The notes under the pieces were generated by a model that did no database searches, had not been told where the DNA came from, and was given only the letters and a program-made list of their open reading frames with translations. A stretch of 64,000 nucleotides of DNA from Pegea sp. RAD2-039 (lineage: Eukaryota; Chordata; Thaliacea; Salpida; Salpidae): positions 1,488,001 through 1,552,000 of the forward strand of contig JAQGEQ010000299.1 in assembly GCA_034620365.1 (NCBI GenBank), in the 5' to 3' direction. The translations under genes and the position numbers were made by a program. The number at the start of each line of letters is the position of its first letter. The first letter of the stretch is position 1. Shown here piece after piece: positions 21,101 through 33,000 of this stretch.

Positions 21101-23200
21101 ATTCAAAACTTTTAATGAATATTTCAAAGGAACAACTTTTATATCAACAAATTTTAAATTTAAGTTCTGCTAAAAATTAAAATTTGATGAAACAGATTGC
21201 TTTCTATAAAACATAAAACATGTTAGATAAAAACTAAAAAACAGTTTGAAACTTTTTGAAAACTTACTTCAACAAAAATCACATGTCTGCAAGTTCAGCT
21301 AATTCACTTTTTAAAACCCACTGAATAATTGATAACACAAGAAAATAAAGTTAGTTTATAAAGGGGTTGACATTTATAATCAAAATAAGAATTTAAACAT
21401 CTTCTATTATTACAATGGAAGAAAGGTATTAGAAACTCACAGCTAACTGTTGATGTGTTTAAAAATGTGTAATACTATCACATTAATTTTTAAACTTAAT
21501 TTAACTCGAAATACATTTTGTTTTGTTTAAAAGCAAATATTATGAAGCAATTGAAAATTGAAACATTAAATTTATTCAAAATTGTTTAATCTATTCAAAT
21601 ACTAACTTTTTCTCCTTTTTTTGTTTCCCTCAATTCGTCAGCTTGATTATTTAGTCACTATATCATAAAATATTCGACTATTTATCCAAACATACAATTT
21701 ACAAAAACGAAGCAAAAAATAAAAACAAAAAGAAGATTGCATGATATCTGATTTTTATTCATTGAGACCTTTATATACTTAATTAAATATATCTTGTACA
21801 AACACCTACAAGAAACAATTTTATACACGATAATTTGTTAACTAACAATGATTAGTTAAGTTTATATATTCAGTAGAATATGTTGACTTGACTGAAAATA
21901 TCTAAACTGTAACCAACTGGTTGCAATGTGATACAAACAATAAAAACGTAACTTACTCATACTTATATAAAAACACACAATTGTTTTTTTAAGGAATTAA
22001 TTGTATTAAGGCGAGCATATCAAGATTAACCATATGAGAAATACAAAAACAACAAATAATACTCTGTGATAATATATGAATCAAAGCACGACATTAACAC
22101 TAATTAATGAAAAGTCTAGCGAAGTTGTTACAAATAAGATTGAAAGCTTGATTACAACCATAAATACCACAAAATATTTGTTCTTATTTGCTGTTCAAAT
22201 GTACAATAGAATATGAACTACAATACTGTACACTAAATTAATATTTAAAATTAAAAAAGCATTTCTTGAATTATGAGAAAAATAAAACAAATGATAAGAA
22301 AAATATGAGATAAAAAAGTTATCAGCTTCAATTATTAGTTTAATAATTGATTTCTCTTAATCTATCAAAATTGGTTTATATTTTCATTGGATGAAATAGT
22401 TGTTTCAAGGTTAGAAAAGCTTACAACAAAAATTGTGGCTTATTTGTGTGAAAGAATTTAAGTTAGTCTTTAAAATAAAAGTTCTTGAAACTATTTAGTG
22501 AGTTTTTAAACATATTATCAATACAGCAAACTCTTACATTTCAATTATAGAAAGAATAAAAAAGAGAATAGAACATAAAAATACAAAGGAAGCAATCACA
22601 AAATCAAAAAATGTAAAAAGATAAAAAAAACTTCTTGAACAATAAAACTATTGCTTTTGACCTTAAAATGTCAAAGCCAAACATATTTGAGAAATGTTTA
22701 ATTAACTTTTTAAGAAATGATTTGTATTTTTAATACTTTTTACATATTTAAAAACATACAGACTTCTATAAGGTATGTGCTTTTACTGCACCCTATTAAC
22801 AAACACGCAAAAAGAGAAAAACAACTTTTACATGAAGCTTAGCACCAACTATAAGTAAATAATGTAACCTTGTTAAATAAACATAAACAAAAATGGTTGA
22901 AAGTAAAAAAAAAATTATCATCCCAGAGAAAGAAGGTCTGATATTTACATATTTAAAAAAGAATTCAAGTTGATCATCATTTAAGAACAGAAGTTTCAAA
23001 GATCAAAAAATGAAAAACATTGTAGCTATATATTAAAGAAAAAGAATAAAAAGTCATGAGACTCCATAAGATACAAAAATATTTTTAAATGTTAATTACT
23101 TGGATATTTTACATTCATTATGTTGATTGCTTGTACTACAACAAAACTTTGTAAATATTTCAGAAGGCAACATAAAATCTCACAAAAATAATACATATAA
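18167..23200. other. Intergenic, very AT-rich, no feature recognised
   Basis: About 5 kb between SPMIP10 and NAA60, which converge tail to tail. Only short spurious open frames occur. A slightly richer patch near 20590-20670 has no family resemblance. Confidence 0.6.
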
Positions 23201-23225
23201 CACTTTATTAAAGTCATAAGAACAT

Positions 23226-23231
23226 TTTATT
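23226..23231 (-). terminator. Poly(A) signal candidates of NAA60
   Basis: AATAAA on the minus strand at 23226-23231, about 53 nt past the stop, with a second copy at 23204-23209. Confidence 0.45.
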
Positions 23232-23283
23232 GATGACAAACAGTGAACTACATATATAGAGGCATAGAAATTAGAAAAAAAAC

Positions 23284-24186
23284 TTACAAGCTGCGATACT
23301 GTGCATTTTTACTAATAATAGGTTTAGAATAGTTTAAGCCAAGAGCATGCATACAAAAACATCCAATTTTGCACACAATTAATTTAGAAACTTTACAAAG
23401 AGGTTTAATTCCACAAAGCGCATTGCCAAAATATTGTAACCAAGTTAAAGGTGGTCTACCATCATTTATATAAAGAATATAAGAAAAACCATGGCTTCGA
23501 TTTTGGTTTATAACATAGTAATAACGTAGGAAGTGTAACATTTTGAAGCCATGTTTCTCATAAAACTTGATTGCACTTTTGTTACTACTAAGCACATGTA
23601 AGTATATTGCTTTAGCAGTATCATTATCATTCTGATTTGCCATTACATTGTTTTTTATAAGTGTTTTTATCATGAATGAAGCAATTCCTTTTCTTCTAAA
23701 CTTTTCATCAACCCCAAGACTTAGTATATAAACAACTTTAGCTTCTGAACTAAATTCAGGTGACAACATATCAGCATCTTCTTTATTGACATGACTTTGT
23801 GACTTAGTTTCCGATACAATAATAGCAACTATTTCATCATTAAAAGTAGCTGCTAGTGTATCAAATTTACAATTTGTTGTAATTGATTGATACCAACTGT
23901 CAGGGTAATCAATTGGAAACCATTCACTACATAAGCTTTTTAGTTTTTCGATATCATCATTTGTCAATCTTCTCAGCTTCAATTCATTCAAAAAACTTTC
24001 AGTATTGTAACCAGCTTTTAGCCCCAAGATATTATTTTTACAATATAAACAGCTTGCTTGAGGTTTACTTGACTTATCATTATAACAATATAAACATTGA
24101 GAGTGGTTGTAACGATCTACAATAGCAGCAACTCCTGTATCTACATTTCTAACAATAACATTTTCTATCGCAACAGCACAAGTCAT
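23284..24186 (-). CDS. NAA60: N-alpha-acetyltransferase 60 (Golgi-type GNAT)
   Basis: Acetylates the N-termini of transmembrane proteins facing the cytosol; in humans it sits on the Golgi. A single exon encodes 300 aa. I start at the ATG 24184-24186 because an in-frame TAA lies three codons upstream. The core from about residue 70 follows human NAA60 closely: WFPIDYPDSWY (89-99), VYILSLGV (152-159), the acetyl-CoA motif RRKGIA (164-169), AIYLHVL (193-199), and FSYILYINDGRPPLTWL. The residues matching the human catalytic pair are Tyr153 and His197. Two things are odd. A roughly 70-residue N-terminal extension carries two CLYC motifs (31-34 and 46-49). The C-terminal membrane-anchor region is cysteine-rich (CGIKPLC, CKIGCFC). 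The stop overlaps a possible donor (GTAAGT), so a further exon cannot be fully excluded. Confidence 0.93.
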   Translation of the reverse strand: MTCAVAIENVIVRNVDTGVAAIVDRYNHSQCLYCYNDKSSKPQASCLYCKNNILGLKAGYNTESFLNELKLRRLTNDDIEKLKSLCSEWFPIDYPDSWYQSITTNCKFDTLAATFNDEIVAIIVSETKSQSHVNKEDADMLSPEFSSEAKVVYILSLGVDEKFRRKGIASFMIKTLIKNNVMANQNDNDTAKAIYLHVLSSNKSAIKFYEKHGFKMLHFLRYYYVINQNRSHGFSYILYINDGRPPLTWLQYFGNALCGIKPLCKVSKLIVCKIGCFCMHALGLNYSKPIISKNAQYRSL

Positions 24187-24192
24187 ATTCAA

Positions 24193-26235
24193 TTACTGAC
24201 AATTCATGTAAAAAAAGCTAAAAAGAATTATTGTTAAACTTTTATTATCAAAAAATCTTTTTTTATACACAAATGTAGATAAAATATTTTCTATATTACT
24301 TATTAATCATTTATACAAGATATATTATGAAAATAGTAATCAAAATAAAAAATAATAATATTCAAATTAACTTTTAAAAAGACTCAAACACATTGTATGA
24401 ATTTATCAATCAAAATCTTTAAAATCATAGCTAATTAAATGTTAAACTAAGAAAAAAAAATACAAAGATAGTTTCAGATTTGTTTCATTAAATGGTAAAC
24501 TTATAAAAAAATCTTAAATAAAAGTTAACAAAATTTATAATGTAAATAAATATTAGATTAAAAGCTTATAGGCAACGATATATCTCATATTTTTAACTTT
24601 TTTTTTTAATATATTTCTCTTTTTTTGTTGATATATCTAAATAATAAAAATACACATTGGTGAAATCTTTGTTTTAATAAAACAAGTTAAAACAATTAAC
24701 AGCATTAAAAACAATTAAAAATAACTCATTATATTAACATAAATATAAAAAATTTTACTATAAACAAACTTGTCTAAAACAAAACATTCTTTTTTCGATA
24801 TGGTTCAGATGAATGTACTAAAATGGAAAAAAACATTTAATTTAAACTTTCCTTGACTTTGCCTTTCAAAAAGTCAATAAAAATAAATATTGCAAATGAC
24901 TACATTTTACAAACATGTATTTCTTAAGACTTTAATAATAATTTCTAGTGTTTGGTACATTAAAAGGATTGACACCATATCTAATGAGCTTAAAACTATT
25001 TTTAATCATTTGACAATAAGTATTTAGTACTTTGATTTCTAAGCCTTATATAGATAAATTCAAGTGTGAGATATTTGAAATGGTTATTACGATTTGTTTA
25101 AAAGGGCTATTTTAAAGGTACTCAAAAATGTAAATTTTATAAAAACAACAAATAAGAAAATTGATTCGAGGACCAGTAATACCACTTTGAACAAAGTAAC
25201 AAACAAATTTATTAAAAACTTAACTGTAATAATCTTAAGTTATGACTTTAGCAGCTTGGCCAAAAAATTTAGTCAATAATGAAACTAGCCCTTCACTTTT
25301 TAAAACGTTGATTAATAGAAATCATTAGTGATCAAAGGTTATATCTCCTTTAAACACTTGGTTTATTAAAGTAATTTGAAAATATTTAAACATAATGTTT
25401 GTAGAGCAAAGTTTTTTGCTTTCTATTCATAGAATGTAGTAATGTTTTAATTTTATATGGCGGAATACAACTTCAATTGCTCAAACCTTTGAATCTTATT
25501 GGTTTATAATTTTAATTGCTGTATGTTACCTTTTGTAACTAGATAAGTCAATAAAAATGAAACTAGAATAGAATGGTAGTGGTTAAATTTATTTAATCTT
25601 TTTTCTTGTTTACTTATCTTAAACTAACATATTTAGGCAATGACTTTTTATGACGTATTTTTGTTTGAAAATCTTTAAAAAATAAATTAAAAATTATTCA
25701 TTTGAAAATATTTAAGGACTTATAGTTTTTATTAACTTGCATGATAGTAACAACTATAAAGATAAGTATTGCAATACTTGCCCATAAATATATATTAATA
25801 TTTATCTGCATAAAATGCAAGCGAAAAGATTCTAAAAGTTTCAAAAACGTTGAATCATTTGTACCTGAAAATAAAGCTTTTAAAATAAATAGTATAAAAA
25901 ACTAATTACGCATTTAGAAATTAAAATACTAGATAGTAACCCGCTTAAGGTACAGGACTAAGCTTACTTTTTGTAGATGATTGTTTTGTTGTACATAGTT
26001 TCTAAATCAAGTGCTGACAAGTTTAATTTTGTATGGCCAACCATGGTGGGCCAATATACAGCCTTGGACTACCATATTATTGGGTTAAGATAGTTAGAAC
26101 TATTGTATAATTACGAAGTTTTCTAAGTCGGAGTTATGAAATCAATAATAAAAATTTCTCAAACGGAATACACCAATCATTTAGGAGATAATTTATATAT
26201 TTATTGCTTTAGTAAAAAATATTTACAATGATTAA
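24193..26235. other. Intergenic upstream of NAA60, no feature recognised
   Basis: Two kilobases of AT-rich DNA up to the 5' truncation point of the retrotransposon. No TATA box or exon could be assigned with confidence. Confidence 0.55.
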
Positions 26236-26239
26236 GATT

Positions 26240-28858
26240 TCCTGAGATGTATATTCTCGGGGATTTTAATTTTAGTAGAATTGATTGGAATAACCCAAAT
26301 TTAGCATTCAATGGAAAAATGTTTAATTTGAATGGAGACAAAACTAATTTAGCCAATCTGAGTCATGTCTTTGTAAACTTCCTTGATGCCAATAATCTAT
26401 CTCAGATGGTTACTTTTCCAACCCAAGTTAGTGGTAATACTTTGGATCTTCTCATCACATCAAAACCTGATAACGTTATCTACGTTGATCAAAATGAACC
26501 TTTTGCTCTGACATGCGATCACAACATGATTGAATTCAAGCTCCAACAAACTTTTTCTACGAACGTTAAAACTCCAAGCATACGGAACTTTTATCGTGGA
26601 AATTATAACAGTATAAACAAGTTTTTATCAAGTGTTGACTGGATTTCTGTTTTCAACTCTACCGAAGACATCAATGATATCTACTCAAGGTTTACTAACA
26701 TTGTTAATGAGTCAATTAAAAAGTTCATACCTTTATATAGAGTCAACAAAAAACCACACTTGCCAAGATATTTAAGGAATTTACAGCATTTGAAAAACCT
26801 CTTATACAAACAAACTAAAGCAGATCCTTCCATCAAACCTCTATACAAAGATCTTTGTCTAGTCTACAAGAAATCAGTTTATAGCCTCTATTTAGGAAAA
26901 GAAAGTGCAATCTTATCTTCACCTAGCAAGAAAACGTTTTTTGGCTTCATTAATCACAAGCTTAAGGCGAGATCTCATCTACCTCCCTTGCTTGATAACG
27001 CCAATCAGCTGGTGATGGAACCAAAGAATAAAGCTGAATTGCTAAACAAACAATTTGAAAAGGTTTTTATAACCGATGATGGCAATACTCCTACTATTTC
27101 CTACTCCAATATCCTTTCAAATATCTCTGAGATGGTAGATCTAGACATAACAGTTGATATAGTATCTAAGGCTATTTCTTCTCTAAAATCAACAGTTTCC
27201 AACACCCCAGATCAAATCCCAGCTTTGTTTTTAAGAAAAAGTACTTCTTCTTTAGCGCTACCCTTATCGCTACTCTTTAACATGACTCTTAAGCGGGGAA
27301 GACTTCCACAAATTTGGAAGAATGCTATTATTACTCCAATTTATAAGAAGGGTCCTAGAAACACTGCACTTAACTACAGACCAGTTTCGCTGACTTCGGT
27401 TATCTGCAGAACTCAAGAACACATCATTCACAACCATATAACTAGCCATTTGACGGAGCATCATCTAATATCTGATGCCCAGCATGGCTTTGTTAAGCAA
27501 AGATCTTCATTGACTCAACATCTCACTTTTTTCAATGAGCTTACAGCTCATTACGAAAGTAATACTCCATGTGACATCATATACCTTGATTTTGCTAAAG
27601 CGTTTGATTCTGTTCCACACAACAAGCTCATTACTGTATTGAAAAACATAAAAATCAGCAACTCTATCTTAAAATGGATTGAAGATTTCTTATCAGGTAG
27701 AACCCAACGAACCCGTGTAGAAAGATCTTTATCTACTCCTAGTAAAGTCACCAGCGGCGTTCCTCAGGGTTCCGTTCTGGGTCCACTTCTCTTTTTGATT
27801 TTCATTGAAGACCTCATCAGAAGACTAATAACAGTAGACAATGTCAGTGTGTTTGTGTATGCAGATGACATCAAGCTATTATCTGGTTCTCACTCAAAAC
27901 TCCAAACTGCACTAAACATTGTAGAAAACTGGTCTGCGAATTGGCAACTTAAAATCCAGCCAACAAAGTCTGAAGTTATAACATTCTCCCGTAAGCCAGC
28001 GGCCAACTTCAGCAACCAATACTACATCAATGGATCCATTCTTGAACGAGTATCCTCAGTCATAGACCTCGGCATTACTCTGACATCTGACTTCAAATGG
28101 CACAGTTATGTTTCCAGAATCTTTGGAAAATCTATCAAGCTTGTCCACCTCATCATAAAGACTTTTAATTCTAAAGATCCATGGTTTTTCGTCAACCTTT
28201 TCAAACTGTACATACGCCCTATTCTTGAATACAATATCAGTGCATGGATGCCATATCAAGTTGGTGATATCAGAAAAATCGAATCTGTTCAGGCAACATT
28301 TACGAGATTGGTTTGCAGGAAACTTAATATCAAATACGAGAGTTATAACCATCGTCTCAGCTTCTTCAATCTAGATACTTTGGAAATCCGAAGAATCAAA
28401 TACGACCTTATTCTGATTTTTAAAATTATTCACAACCTAATTGATCTTCAGTTTGATGACTTTTTCTCCATTAGTCCCTCCCTCAAGTTATATCAACTTA
28501 GAAGACATAAATTACATCTTAATAAGCCCACTCCACCAGCTACGTTAACCAGATTAAGTTTTTTCTCATACCGCACAATCAGTACATGGAACAATCTGCC
28601 ATCAGAGATTGTCATGTCAAAATCACTTATGCTGTTCAAGAAAAAGCTGAATTGTTATAATATCGCCAACATTGCCATTTCTAAACTGTGAATTTTTCTC
28701 TTTTACAATACTATGATTCTGTGCAATTCTTCATTGTCATATGCTTTTTCGTTTACACGTCAAATAGATCTAATTTGTGAGAATGTGTGTTAGCGAGAGG
28801 TGCTCTCTTTAAGCACCCTCCTTCACATTTATTGTAATAAATAAATAAATAAATTAAT
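26240..28858 (+). mobile_element. 5'-truncated non-LTR retrotransposon (CR1/Jockey-like)
   Basis: A LINE copy with an uninterrupted frame covering the C-terminal half of an AP endonuclease, the complete reverse transcriptase and a C-terminal region. It is followed by about 90 nt of 3' UTR and a TAAATAAA-type simple tail (28831-28855). The 5' part (any ORF1 and the endonuclease N-terminus) is absent; homology starts at about 26245. A hairpin (GGTGCT/AGCACC, 28799-28817) precedes the tail, as in LINEs whose RT recognises a 3' stem-loop. No target-site duplication could be set by eye. Confidence 0.88.
26247..28691 (+). CDS. Retrotransposon endonuclease (partial) and reverse transcriptase
   Basis: An open frame of 814 residues; the ATG is simply the first after the truncation, not the native start. 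Residues 1-100 are the end of an APE-type endonuclease (ILGDFNFSRIDW, LDLLIT, and CDHNMI for the family SDH). Reverse transcriptase follows: LPQIWKNAIITPIYKKG (about 352), the catalytic DFAKAFD (about 447), SGVPQGSVLGPLLF (about 502) and the catalytic YADD (about 537). The C-terminal domain matches CR1/Jockey elements (STWNNLPSEIV). The absence of stops over 2.4 kb suggests recent insertion, but without the endonuclease N-terminus it cannot act autonomously. Confidence 0.9.
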   Translation: MYILGDFNFSRIDWNNPNLAFNGKMFNLNGDKTNLANLSHVFVNFLDANNLSQMVTFPTQVSGNTLDLLITSKPDNVIYVDQNEPFALTCDHNMIEFKLQQTFSTNVKTPSIRNFYRGNYNSINKFLSSVDWISVFNSTEDINDIYSRFTNIVNESIKKFIPLYRVNKKPHLPRYLRNLQHLKNLLYKQTKADPSIKPLYKDLCLVYKKSVYSLYLGKESAILSSPSKKTFFGFINHKLKARSHLPPLLDNANQLVMEPKNKAELLNKQFEKVFITDDGNTPTISYSNILSNISEMVDLDITVDIVSKAISSLKSTVSNTPDQIPALFLRKSTSSLALPLSLLFNMTLKRGRLPQIWKNAIITPIYKKGPRNTALNYRPVSLTSVICRTQEHIIHNHITSHLTEHHLISDAQHGFVKQRSSLTQHLTFFNELTAHYESNTPCDIIYLDFAKAFDSVPHNKLITVLKNIKISNSILKWIEDFLSGRTQRTRVERSLSTPSKVTSGVPQGSVLGPLLFLIFIEDLIRRLITVDNVSVFVYADDIKLLSGSHSKLQTALNIVENWSANWQLKIQPTKSEVITFSRKPAANFSNQYYINGSILERVSSVIDLGITLTSDFKWHSYVSRIFGKSIKLVHLIIKTFNSKDPWFFVNLFKLYIRPILEYNISAWMPYQVGDIRKIESVQATFTRLVCRKLNIKYESYNHRLSFFNLDTLEIRRIKYDLILIFKIIHNLIDLQFDDFFSISPSLKLYQLRRHKLHLNKPTPPATLTRLSFFSYRTISTWNNLPSEIVMSKSLMLFKKKLNCYNIANIAISKL

Positions 28859-29056
28859 AATTAAAAAAAATAGTTTAAAATTAAGTATTCTTATATTTTA
28901 TACTAAATTTGTATTTGTTTAGTAAAAATGGTTTAAAAAATTGTCGGTTCTTGTTTGCCATAAACTTCAATTTGAATTTATTTTAGACTTAAAAAATTGG
29001 CTTTATGTAACATACAAAAGACAGTTCAATCAAGTAGCCATAAATAAACCTGAAAT

Positions 29057-29062
29057 TTTATT
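29057..29062 (-). terminator. Poly(A) signal of the MED30-like gene
   Basis: AATAAA on the minus strand about 100 nt beyond the TGA... stop region of the 145-aa gene (CDS end at 29163). Confidence 0.45.
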
Positions 29063-29162
29063 GCACACATTTCTATCCATACAGAAAAGTGAAACAATTA
29101 TTTAAAATGCAAAACAAAGTAATGCTACCTTAAAAAAAGAATTGCTACGTCTCAGTGATTGA

Positions 29163-29600
29163 CTACTGATCATCTGTGTTCATAGTTGTCAATGTTTTAC
29201 TCAATTCATTCATTTTATCTACTAATAAATTTCTCTGCTTATTTTGCTGTTCTTCTAATTCATCCAAATTGATATCATCAATGACATCACGGTTACTATG
29301 ACGATGTGAAGCAGAATCACTTGTGTGTGCGCAACGAGCAATATCATATTGAAGATGGCACACATGTAAAAGCTGGTTGAATTCCTTACTTTCACCAAAA
29401 GAATCGAATTGATTGGATCGAAAAGAAGTCAATAACCCTAACAAGTGATTTTTCATTTCTTTGATACTTCTTCCACGGTTAACAGATGATGACGCGCAAG
29501 AGATGCCATCTATAGTCTCTTCTGGTTTACGAGTAACTCCAGAAGAGCCAGATGTATAACTGTTTGCTTTAGTATCTTGAAGTCCTCCCGAATTTATCAT
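29163..29600 (-). CDS. Small helical protein, possible Mediator subunit 30
   Basis: A single-exon 145-aa protein, starting at an ATG with an in-frame TAA two codons upstream. The N-terminal third is Ser/Gly/Thr-rich. Then come a helix-like segment (IKEMKNHLLGLLTSFR, about 46-61), a second one with an L-YD-C pattern (HVCHLQYDIARC, about 79-90), an acidic linker (DVIDDINLDELEEQ) and a C-terminal coiled segment (KQRNLLVDKMNELSKTL). The order of helices, the YD-x-x-x-C motif and the terminal coil resemble MED30, but no stretch is diagnostic. It lies 0.4 kb downstream of USP48 on the same strand. It is probably a real gene: the composition is protein-like and an AATAAA lies at 29057-29062. The family call is weak. 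Confidence 0.6.
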   Translation of the reverse strand: MINSGGLQDTKANSYTSGSSGVTRKPEETIDGISCASSSVNRGRSIKEMKNHLLGLLTSFRSNQFDSFGESKEFNQLLHVCHLQYDIARCAHTSDSASHRHSNRDVIDDINLDELEEQQNKQRNLLVDKMNELSKTLTTMNTDDQ

Positions 29601-30028
29601 TTTTTAAAGTAGATAGCTTTAGCTACAAAAAGTTATCAAAAATTAATAAATGCAATGAAAAGTTCTCACTGCTAAGATGTCTTGGTAATGAAAGACAAGG
29701 TAGGTGGTAATGCCTTTTGATTATGTAACCAAATTCATACTTTTATGGTGCATGAAAAAAACACCAAAATCACACTGCAAAAAACGACTTGTTCGAATAA
29801 TTTATCATTTAAAGTAAAAAATATAATAAAAAGAAAGTTGGCAGGCTTCAGGAGAATAAAACTTAGTAGTTATCATTTTATCTGAGAACTACAAAATATA
29901 AATGATACAATGAAAATGAACCAGGTTTTTTTCAACATCAAAATAATCACTTCATAATAAATTATTTTTATGAAAGATGAAAAATAGAATTTTCTTTGAA
30001 CTTAGAAGCTAGGACATCAACAGTTTGG
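29601..30028. other. Short intergenic spacer
   Basis: 427 nt between the USP48 stop and the start of the 145-aa gene, same strand. It must hold the USP48 3' UTR and the next promoter. No clear AATAAA was found on the minus strand. Confidence 0.5.
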
Positions 30029-33000
30029 TTACATCATTCCACCTAAGAGCAATGTTCCCTTGAAACCAGCTTCTACATCTTCTACTTGTTTCTCTAGCTC
30101 AGAACTATCAAAACTCTCATCCGGTTTATCTTCAGTTACATGAAGAACTGAATATTTTGAAATACAAAGACTTTCTAGTGTCATTGTATCATCATCTACA
30201 TGATATACGCCATCCACAAAAATGTTCTGATCAAATGGAGCGATCTGTAAGACACCCATAATCGCAATCTTCAACTCTTTCAGTGTAAATGTAGAAGATA
30301 TACCAGGGACATACTTTTCACCACGGGCTAAACGCTTTGGTCTACAATTGTTGAGAGGTTTCAGTGGAATATCGATATTTTCTAAACTTTTCTTCATTTC
30401 CAAAAATGTCAGATCGGAAAGTTTAACAATCATCTTTACATCCTCATACACAAAATCTCTCTTACTCTGAGCATCTATCATTTCTGCAGTGCACTGTTGG
30501 CAACATGAAGGACTGCAGATGTATTTAATCTTCTCTCCATCTTCTTGAACATTAAAAAGCTCCTCCTCATCACTAGTTTTCCTATTATCAGTCGTATAAG
30601 GCGAAGGATCAGTAGCAGTTGAGTCTGCTTCTTGATCTAATTTTGTCAACACAACTTTACAGTTGTTAATAACAGGTATCCGGATGTAGAGTTCATGATC
30701 ATATGAGTAAATCTCTTTGAGAGTTGCCCATTCATTTGCCCACAAAAGTACGCTCTTTGGGATATCGATTTCGAGTTCTTCATCAAGAGCAATAGCTACT
30801 GGATCATATACAAAACGGCCATGAGCGCAAAGAAATTCAGAGTTTTTGATTTGTAGTTCAGTTTCTTGGTCAACATTAGATTCTTTTTTAGACTTGCTGA
30901 CATCTTTTAACGATGATTGAATAAAACGACGCCATGCAGCGAGAAACTCTTTTGGAATGATGAAGAATTTATCTTCACACAAACGAGAACTTTGACGTTT
31001 AAAAACAAATTTCTTTGGTCTTCCTCTACCAAAGTACAAATCTTTAAGTAGCTGTTTCTCTTTATTAGCTCTCATTTTCAGATCACAATCCAAACTATCT
31101 TTCACTCCCTGAAGATCAACACAAATTTGACAAGGCTCATACTCATCAAATTTACGTTCTTGATACTTTTTGAAATATCTTCTAATGATTACCCAAGCAC
31201 TTTTTGGTATGATTGCATAGGAACGTTCATCATGAGTAATACACTTGTGTTCACATAACAGATCTTCATTTAACACGTAACTCACTTCTGTATTTAAATT
31301 ACTCTCCATATTCTTAAGAATAATTTGCTTCCATTTTTTTAGAGATGTGGTTCCTATGTAGTATAAATTCGACGAGTGGTATTGTATCTCACCTTTTGTG
31401 TGTTGTTTAATGATTTCTTCAGCCGTTTTATGTTCAGATTGTAATTTATTTTTACTTTCAAGCATACAGTAATAATGTTTAGTACACTTACTACAAATCG
31501 CCCCATAGCCTTGAAAATTCAACTTTTTAACATTATTTTCATACAAAATATTTGCTGCTTTCTTGGAAACTAATTTATATGAAGATATGATGTTAGGAGA
31601 AAGTTTATCGTGCAAACAAAGCTTATATTCTTTCAACACTTCTACAGTTGAAGTCTTTGCATTAAAGAAACTCCGAATTTGATCAATAGAAACCCAGTGG
31701 TTAGCATCCGCAGTATTTGCCAGTTCCTCTATGAATGATAGCCGATCGAGCTTACGGTTGTACTGGACTTTTGCATCTTGGTGACGTTTCGAGTAAAAGT
31801 CAGCTTTGTCACTTAATAAACTGTCATTTTCTTTTTCAATTATACCTGCTAGATGTGATGGTACACATGGTTTGACATCGATGTTGTTATTTACACGAGT
31901 GTAGACTAACATATAAGCATCTTTTGAACTATTTTCATTGCTAGTAGTTTGAACTTTTCGACGTTTGTTAGGAGCTGATTTTATCTCATCAGTAGTTTCT
32001 TTGTCACTGTTCAAATTACATCCACCTCTGCGTGGAAGCTTAACTACCTCTTCGTCGTTGAACATATACCAGTTGTTGTCTTGTTGATTCATGATGTGAG
32101 TGAGGAAATGACCAGAAGATGCAAACTGGCCTCGATGAAGCAGAACAGCTGTTAACTTGTATTCAATCGGTGTGGATGTATCACTCATGAATTGAGACAT
32201 GTCGATTTTGTTAGGAAAGCTAACTGCGTTATGGATTTTGGTTCTTGCACTTAACTGGATGTTGTAAACAAATCGTAGTAGATGAAACGTGAGACTATTT
32301 GGCAAGCTTTTTAATTCTATATGACGTACAGCATCACGATGCTTCTTACACTTGCTACAGTTGTACTGATTTTCACCAATTAAACGTTCTTCTTTAAGGT
32401 AGTTACCAATCAAACCTTGTAAAGAAGTTATTCCTTCACACATTTGCAAATCAAGCTCATAAAATGTTGTTTCTCGTTCAGTGACGCGAGAACAATACAA
32501 GCATTTTTGGGAATAAGCATAGCTCCCTCGAAATTCCTTGTTAAGAGCTAAATTCAGCTCTGGATGTCCTTCCATCAAAGTGATCATCAATTTACTGAAT
32601 TCAGACGCGTCTTGTTGTGAATTATGTTTCAATCGTAATGCATCAATAAGACTTGAAGGATTAACTACCAAAGAATGACTTTTTTCAAGTTCAGCAAATA
32701 TATACTTTAAACTAGAAATGAAAGGATAAAAAGCTTCACTAGAACTGCCTTCTTCTAACCTTGCAGCATAAACAGCGCTACGAAAAGACAAATTATGAAA
32801 CCAAAGTTGCAGATATATGTTAACATAACAGGTTGCTCCGAGGTTTCGTAAACCCAATGGTATCGTCTTTGCCTTGTTGAATTTACTTTGCTCATGTTCA
32901 ATCTTATATAATTTATTATTATAAGTTTTGGTCAGCTTTTCTTTAGTTATTACCCATTTTGATTGACCTAAACAACTATAACAAAGTAAATTAGAAGAGC

